From: Erythrophleum ivorense
Taxonomy: Eukaryota > Streptophyta > Magnoliopsida > Fabales > Fabaceae
Direction of reading: 5' to 3'
NCBI GenBank assembly: GCA_026724425.1
Contig: JAIUCV010000018.1
Location: 3,488,942-3,552,941, forward strand
DNA length: 64,000 nt
Every line of letters starts with the position of its first letter. Position 1 is the stretch's first letter. The notes beneath the pieces were generated by a model. It worked only from the letters and a program-made list of their open reading frames with translations, was not told where the DNA came from and did not search any database. Shown here one piece after another: positions 57,326-64,000 of the stretch. Position numbers and translations under genes: made by a program.

Positions 57326-60300
57326 TGTAATACCATAATTTCTTAGCTCATTCCATGCTATTTTCATACCTCATATCAATCAATTCATATGAGAGGCAAG
57401 AAAAAGGCGTTAAAGTAGTGATTATTTTTGCGTTGTGTTGCATAAAAAAATTACGTTCGATGTCACATGGACCGTGTGAGCTCATACTATACTTTCCCAT
57501 ATTTAATTACATGTATACAACTCATTTGCATCATAAAATCATACCCACAACTCATGGAAACCAAAATAGAACATAGAATATGGAGGTTTATTTTAAGCCA
57601 GATTTGGCCCCTTTTCTAGCCAAATTTTGAAAATCATAACTAATTCTAGAAAAATTAAAATCACACATTCTTGGCCATTCTGGAAAGCTACGAATATCTA
57701 TTTCACATGAAAAATACGCCCAGACCATAACATCCATCACAAAGGGCATTTGACATCCGAAAATGTCTAGAGGTCAAACTGCCTCCTGATGCTATTACAG
57801 ATTCTGCAAATGATATCAATCTAGAAAGTTGTGGATGTTAGCTAAAGGGAAAAACTATTTCCAAACCAACTCAGCTAGTGTAAATCTCAGAATTCAATAG
57901 AATAATAACTCAGATCAGGTAAGGGTCCTGATATTAGATAGTACATTCAAAATTCATATCTCCCTCTTTAGACCTCCAAATGAGGTGCTTCTAGTTGTCA
58001 CAAGTCATGGGAATGCCTAGTTTCTTTACATAAAATTTTGTGGCAATTGGACATCATTTGCCCCATGAGTGACATAATTTAATTTCGGACCAGTGCTACA
58101 GTACCAATGACCAAAACTATAAAAATTTTCAACTTCAACAATTCGCCAAATATTCCATAGACCTCCAAAAATTACCAACATTAGCTTCCCAAAAATCTCT
58201 CATTAAGCTTTAGATGCATGCCAAATTTCATATCAAGAAGAGCTCATTTGGATAAAAAGTAGAATAGCCTCCTAAAATGGTAAATTTTTGCTCCATATGG
58301 GCAACCAATTTGTCCAAATGGCTTTCTTAATTGTTTGGCAACTTTTGGAAAAGTTTTAAAGCACAAATATGACTTGTAGAGACTACCCAAATGGTCCTAA
58401 ACCCCATGCTTCTTATTTTGGTCTCTCAACATCTATTCATCCACTAAACACACATGTCATTCAAGGGTCCAATTACATATCTTCATTGATTTAATACTAC
58501 ATACATTATACATATAGTCTATACATCATATTACATATGCTCAAGGTTTTACACAACCAAAAATAATATGTACAATGCTTCTTAACACTCAATTATAATC
58601 TAAACTATAAATTAAACAAAGTATAGCCATTTAGTGTTCTTGGCTTGCATTTCCTTGGCCTTGGGAACTACCTAGACATTTTAAGCATGAGAGGGAAAGG
58701 GAGTGAGATTCCAAAAATCTCAATAGCTCACACACCTATTCACACCACATTCAAAGTATACATGCATCAAAAATATGAATATGCAAGCATAAAGTGTGCA
58801 ATAAATTTCATCTCATGCCACATCAACATGTCAAGACTAATCTCATGCTCTAGGGAGTTTTAGGTTTAGCCTTATCCCATTTTTAGGACTTTTGGATTTG
58901 CCTCACTCTTGGCCTAAGGGCTTTTGACTTAGCCTCATCCATTCAAGGGACTTTTGCCCTTGTCTCATCCATGCCATAAGACTTTTGGCATTTTCTCACC
59001 TTCATCAAGGGACTTTCGGCATCACCCCACCCTTATGAGCTCTTTCCACAACCATAGTCATTTAAGAAGAAACATTGGTACCAATGCAATTTCAAGACAT
59101 CAAACGACATGTTCTCAAATCACAAGAGCATATACAAGCACATAACATATACATATGCATACAAGAATGCAAGAGAATAAGATGGAGAGCTACCTTTTAA
59201 TTTATGCAAGCTTACTTTGCCAATTCCTTTCCCTCCTTGGTCTCACAAGAGCACTTAGGTGGAATAGGGTTCTCTTGACCTAGACATCACAAACATCACA
59301 CAATTACACATTTGAAGCAAGCCAAGACACTAAGTTCACTCTTAAACACACACTTAGTTCCATAATGGGCATATTGGATCCATAAATGGTCCATTGAAGC
59401 AACTTATATCATCCAAGTTCTAAGCTCCATTCTCTTGTTATTTCTAGACTTCTTGGACTCATTTAAGGTCCTTGCAGCCATCACATATTCAATTGTACCA
59501 TTGAAAGACCAAGTTGCTTCATAAGGCAACATTATGGACATTACTATCCCATCTTCCAACCTATGGCTCTTAAATTTTTCCCAACGGTTCCTCCCATCTT
59601 CAAACATCATATGGAGTCTCAAACCAAGGCTAGAACAAATTAAAACACTCCCTAGTCCTATAAATCCTTCTTGGTCGAGACAAGCACATAATGGAGTTTC
59701 TTGGAGTTTCAAAATTTTCCTTGATAGGAGAGCTACTTGGGAAGGTTTTTAAAGGCCTTAAGAGCTCAAGGAAACATTCAAATAGTCAAGGAATTACTTA
59801 CACAAAATCAGATTTTACAAAACCCTAAGAAAGCCTACACTTTTCTATTTTGATTTTCTTTGGTTTTTACTTGAATTTCTTGCCATATTCTTAATCCTTG
59901 CACTCTTTTTCCTAGGTTTCTCCCTTGGTTCTGCCTAAAATTCATCTCCTTCTATCCCCCCAGGGCGGGCCGAAACTACCACAAAAAGAAGCAACCAAGA
60001 TGAAGCATCAAGAATGGAAAAATACCTTAGTTCCAAGCTTATTTTCAAAGCTTTTCTTCCTTGGTTCCCTTCTCTATGGCAAATTCGAATTTTCCCCCTT
60101 AGGTATAGACCAAAGATAGAACTAAATCATTCAAAAAATCCATGGAAAGAAAGGAGGAAGAGAGGAGAACAAGATTGAAGGAAAATGAAGCAAGAAAATC
60201 TATAAAATTACCTAGTTTCTCCTTAGTTTTCTTCCTCTTTTTCTCTTCCTTCTTGTGTGCCTAAGAGAGCAGAATAACTTCTATATTTTGGGCAAGAGAT

Positions 60301-60892
60301 TTCGTGCTCAATAAGAGGGACAAGATGGAAGAAAAGTGTGGAAGTGTTTAGGACATTTTAGAAGCTTTTATTTCTAATTTTGCCCTTCGGTAATGACAAT
60401 TTCGTTTCAGCTTCGTTTTAGCTCATTTTTTAGAACTATTTTTTCCATCACAAAATTTAGGTTCCCAATTTAATAAAATGCCATTGAAATCACTCAATTT
60501 GAAGCAAAAACCTTACCAAACAAACTGGTTAAAGTTTGAGTCAACTAACATTGAAAAACATACACGGAAGGGGCTTTACCAGTCCCGAGGCTTCCCATAG
60601 TTTTTGGGGCCTCTGAGAACCTTGGGCAACTCAAAACTTTCATTTAAAAGCCCTCCTATATAGTTTTCCAAAAGTTACACTTATTTACGAAAATTTCATT
60701 ACATTTTATTAGTTTCCATTACAAATTATTTCTCCATTCTAACTTCATTTTTCTTTTCGTCTAAACCTAGAATTATCATTTTTAGGAGTCTAGGATTCAA
60801 CCCAAAATTTTTGGGACATTATCTAGGTCACTTTAGAGGACTTACTTTTATATGGCTCATTTCATCATTTTACAAAAATTACGTTTGTTACA
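57326..60892 (-). repeat. full-length LTR (5' LTR of an internally deleted element)
   Basis: On minus it starts TGTAACAAACG at 60892, as does the LTR at 13273, and ends ATGGTATTACA at 57326, about 3567 bp. It is followed in element sense by the primer-binding site, so it acts as a 5' LTR whose internal region is gone. The array is at 58845-59033. The ORFs at 59404-59712 and 59534-59752 are unsupported. Confidence 0.9.
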
Positions 60893-63800
60893 CCATAAAT
60901 TCTAGCTCATTTCATGATGCTCATGCACCTCACATCATTAAGATTTCATGAGGGAGGTAGAAAATTCGATTAACATCATGCATTTAATTACACTGTATCA
61001 TGCATAAAAATTTCATTCGGAATCACGTGGACCGTGTAGGCTCATATCATACATCATCATATTTAATTACATCAATACAACTCTTTTGCATCGCAAAATC
61101 ATGCCCACAACTCATGGAAACTGAAATGAAGCACAAAATGTTGTTGTCTAATTTTGGCCAGATTTGCCCCTTTTTTCTGACCAAACTTTGAAAAATTATA
61201 ACTAAATCTACAAAAATAAAAAAATATGAATTCTTGGTCGTTCAGGAAAGCTACAGAAGTCTACTTCATACGAAAAATATAAACAGGCCATAAAATCCAT
61301 CGCAGAGGACGTTTAACATCTAAAATGGTCTAGAGGTCAAACAACACTTTGGAACTGTAACAAAATTTTGTAGAAAACTTTGAAAATGTACAATTAATTT
61401 CAAAAAAATACAATCTATAAAAATACCAATATGGAACTCTGTGGATGTTAGATAGAAGGAAAAAATATTTCTAGACCAGTTCATCATGTTTAGACCTCAG
61501 AATTTAATAGAATAGTAACTTAGGTCGGGCAAAACCCCTAGTACTGGATAGAATGTTTAAAAATTTATATCACCCCCTCTAGACCTCTAATTGAGGTTAT
61601 TCTAGTTGAAACAAGTCATAGTGAATGTCTAGTTTCTCCGTATAAAATTTCATGGCAATTGGACATCATTTAAGCCTCGTGTGACAGAATTCAATTTCGG
61701 ACCAAATGAATAGTGCAGCATACCAAAACTAGAAAAGTTGCCAACTTTGAAAAATCATCAAATATTATATAGACCTTCAAAAATTATAATCTTTAGCTTC
61801 CAAAAAATCTCTTAATGAGACCTAATTACATGCCAAATCTCAAACCAAGAATAACTCATTTGGCCAAAAAGTGACATAAGGTTCTATTATGGTCATTTTT
61901 GGCTCCATATGGGATACCAAAATTGCCAAATAGCTTTCCTTTGGTCTTAGCACCTTTTGGGAAAGTTTAAAAGCACAATTAGGACTTATGTGAGCTGCCC
62001 AAATGGTCTCAAACCCCAGGCATCTCATTTTGGCCTTTTCATCCACACATATGCACATTACATCAAGCTTTCCAAGATGCATACTTTGGCATTACATATC
62101 CAATTTCTATTCTAGGGTTCATACATCATATCCAAACATTTATACATCACATAATATCATAAATATATATGTCTAAGGAGTCATAGACCATATACCTCAA
62201 AGGGTTACATCATATGACATAATTATAGTCTTAAAGTAACAAAACTTAAGCATTTGGTTGTCAATCTCCTTTCTTCAAGGAAATTGGCTTCCATTATCAT
62301 GTCCACTTAGTCCACCTAGCATGTGAGATCATTGGAGAGGAGGGAATGAGATTCAAAGAATTCCAATAGCTCATCTCCCATTCAATCATACATAATATAT
62401 GCAAAGCAAGCCTTAAAAATACATGCATGGACATAATACAAATCATGGATATTCAAGAAGCAAGCTTAGCATGTGCATAAATCATACAAGACATTCAAGA
62501 TCTCACCAAGTATTTGGATTGGCCTCACACTTTTCCTCATGGATTTTGGACTTGCCTTACCCATTCTTTAAGAGCTTTGGACTCAACCATACTCTTAGGA
62601 GCCCACTTTACTTTTGGGAGACTCTTTGCTATGTCTCAATCAATCTCAAGGGTTCTTGGCTTATCCTCACCATGGTCAAGAGTTCTTGGCCTCTCCACAC
62701 TCAAGCAAACTCATCAAACATCATACATTTATTTAAAAACATAACATGACATCATGAAATTATGGCATATAAAATCATGCTAGCATACTTTTCATGACTT
62801 GAAAATATACATACACACATTCTAAGACAAGTTAAACACACATCCATGCATGAGAGAAGGTGAAGAAAGCTACCTTGAACACAATCACACATTTTTTCCT
62901 TGAATTTCAAGCCTCCTCTTTCGATCACACAGCCACAAACTTGTGGAGATGGTTTCTCTTGGCCTAGATACAATTTATGGGAGCTAATTAGGTTCATGAA
63001 ACAATCTTTAAGGGTATACAATTTGCTTAGATGCTAGATTGCTCTATAAGCTCCATTATAGTCCATAAATGCACCTAATGAAGCAATACTCCTCAAATAA
63101 ATTTTGGGCTCTATTCTTTCCTTTCAAATATGATTCTTGACTCCTTTTAAGCCTCTTGGAGTAATCACACAATTAAAACAAAGAGCCTAACATCATGTTG
63201 ATTCTTTAGGTCATAATATGGAACCTAAAGCACTAAATCACTTTCTATGAGTTCTACATTTTTTCCAAGGCCTCTCCTCATATTCATTCATCATATAGGA
63301 CACAAAAATGGGCTTGGAAAATTTTAAAACTCTCCTTAGCTACTCCATCCATGCTTGGTTGAGACATAGCCCCTTTTTAGCCTCCTTGGAATTCTCTTTG
63401 TTTCCTTGAAGGAGGAAGCATGTAAGGAGCATCTTAGAGATCTTAGGAGCTTATTCAAACTCTTAATTAAGCCTAGGAATTATCATATGAAATCATATTT
63501 TGGAAGGTACACATAAAACCCTAGAATTTGCATCTTGAAATCTAATAGTTTTTTGATAATTCCCTTTGCATATTCTGAATCTCCGCACCCTTTTTCCTTA
63601 GGTTCATGCTTAGTTTTGCCTAAAAATCATCTCCTCCTAGGGTCTTCTCAAGTGGGGCGAAATGGTGGAGAAGGGAACCAAAGATGACAACCATAGGAAG
63701 AGAAATTACTTTGTTTTCTTGCTTTTTCTCACTTGAATCTTGCATTCTTTAAGCTCCTCTCTTCAAATCCGAATTTTTCCTTGAATTTCTCCCTTAAATC

Positions 63801-64000
63801 AGATTTATAAACTCCATTTTAATCAAAGGAAACAAGGGAGAAGGGAGGAGAGGAGGTGTGGATGAAGAAAAACATGAAAAACTACTAAGAATCCATACCT
63901 TTTTCTTGATTTTTCTCCTCATTTTCTTCCCTTTCTTATAAGCCTAAGAGAGCAGATCATATTCTATATTTTGGGCAGAAATTTCATGCTTAATAAGATG
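60893..64000 (-). repeat. LTR of the long-LTR family, runs off the window
   Basis: Its 3' end (ATAAATTCTAGC on + from 60895) directly touches the start of the neighbouring LTR, lacking the usual terminal TTACA. Interior closely follows the LTR at 8917-12371. A diverged array is at 62517-62703. The U3 end is beyond the window. ORFs at 61840-62082 and 62423-63021 are not recognised. Confidence 0.88.

Overview
This is plant nuclear DNA: AT-rich, intergenic, and built almost entirely from decayed transposable elements. Evidence for a plant is a chromodomain-bearing Ty3/gypsy (Tekay/Del-type) element, a CACTA element with a plant transposase-associated domain and a Ulp1-like peptidase, a FAR1/FHY3-type Mutator-like (MULE) transposase, and initiator-tRNA-Met primer sites. 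I found no intact host gene, no complete tRNA or rRNA gene, and no prokaryotic operon structure. The species cannot be named from the sequence.

Layout. 1-7680: Tekay-type gypsy element on +, with its 5' LTR cut by the window edge, a dead gag-pol, and a 2861-bp 3' LTR. 8917-12371: related LTR on the minus strand. 12372-34610: a second, older gypsy element on + (gag, protease, RT, RNase H, integrase, 3' LTR), split by five solo LTRs plus one 367-bp mini-LTR; several insertions have 5-bp target-site duplications (TSDs), and one LTR sits inside another. 34611-36531: degenerate repeats. 36535-40219: CACTA element on minus. 41218-51570: MULE with long inverted repeats; the left one is interrupted by a solo LTR, and the interior holds a broken FAR1-like transposase on minus. 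51571-54139: unassigned AT-rich DNA. 54140-64000: three minus-strand LTRs of the same family in a row, two of them separated only by a primer-site-like remnant.

The dominant component is one family of unusually long LTRs (about 3.5-3.7 kb, start TGTAAC, end usually TTACA) in at least ten copies, mostly solo LTRs left by LTR-LTR recombination. Copies share a roughly six-unit, 30-bp internal repeat array and a short exon-like block flanked by splice-like sites. The least ordinary features are (1) a 34-nt match to the 3' end of plant initiator tRNA-Met between two LTRs, (2) the conserved arrays and exon-like blocks inside the LTRs, (3) the 367-bp mini-LTR with its own TSD, and (4) two solo LTRs inserted within 10 bp of each other.

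No gene here appears functional. The coding remnants are internally consistent (order, strand and spacing match their element classes) but all carry stops, frameshifts or lost catalytic residues.
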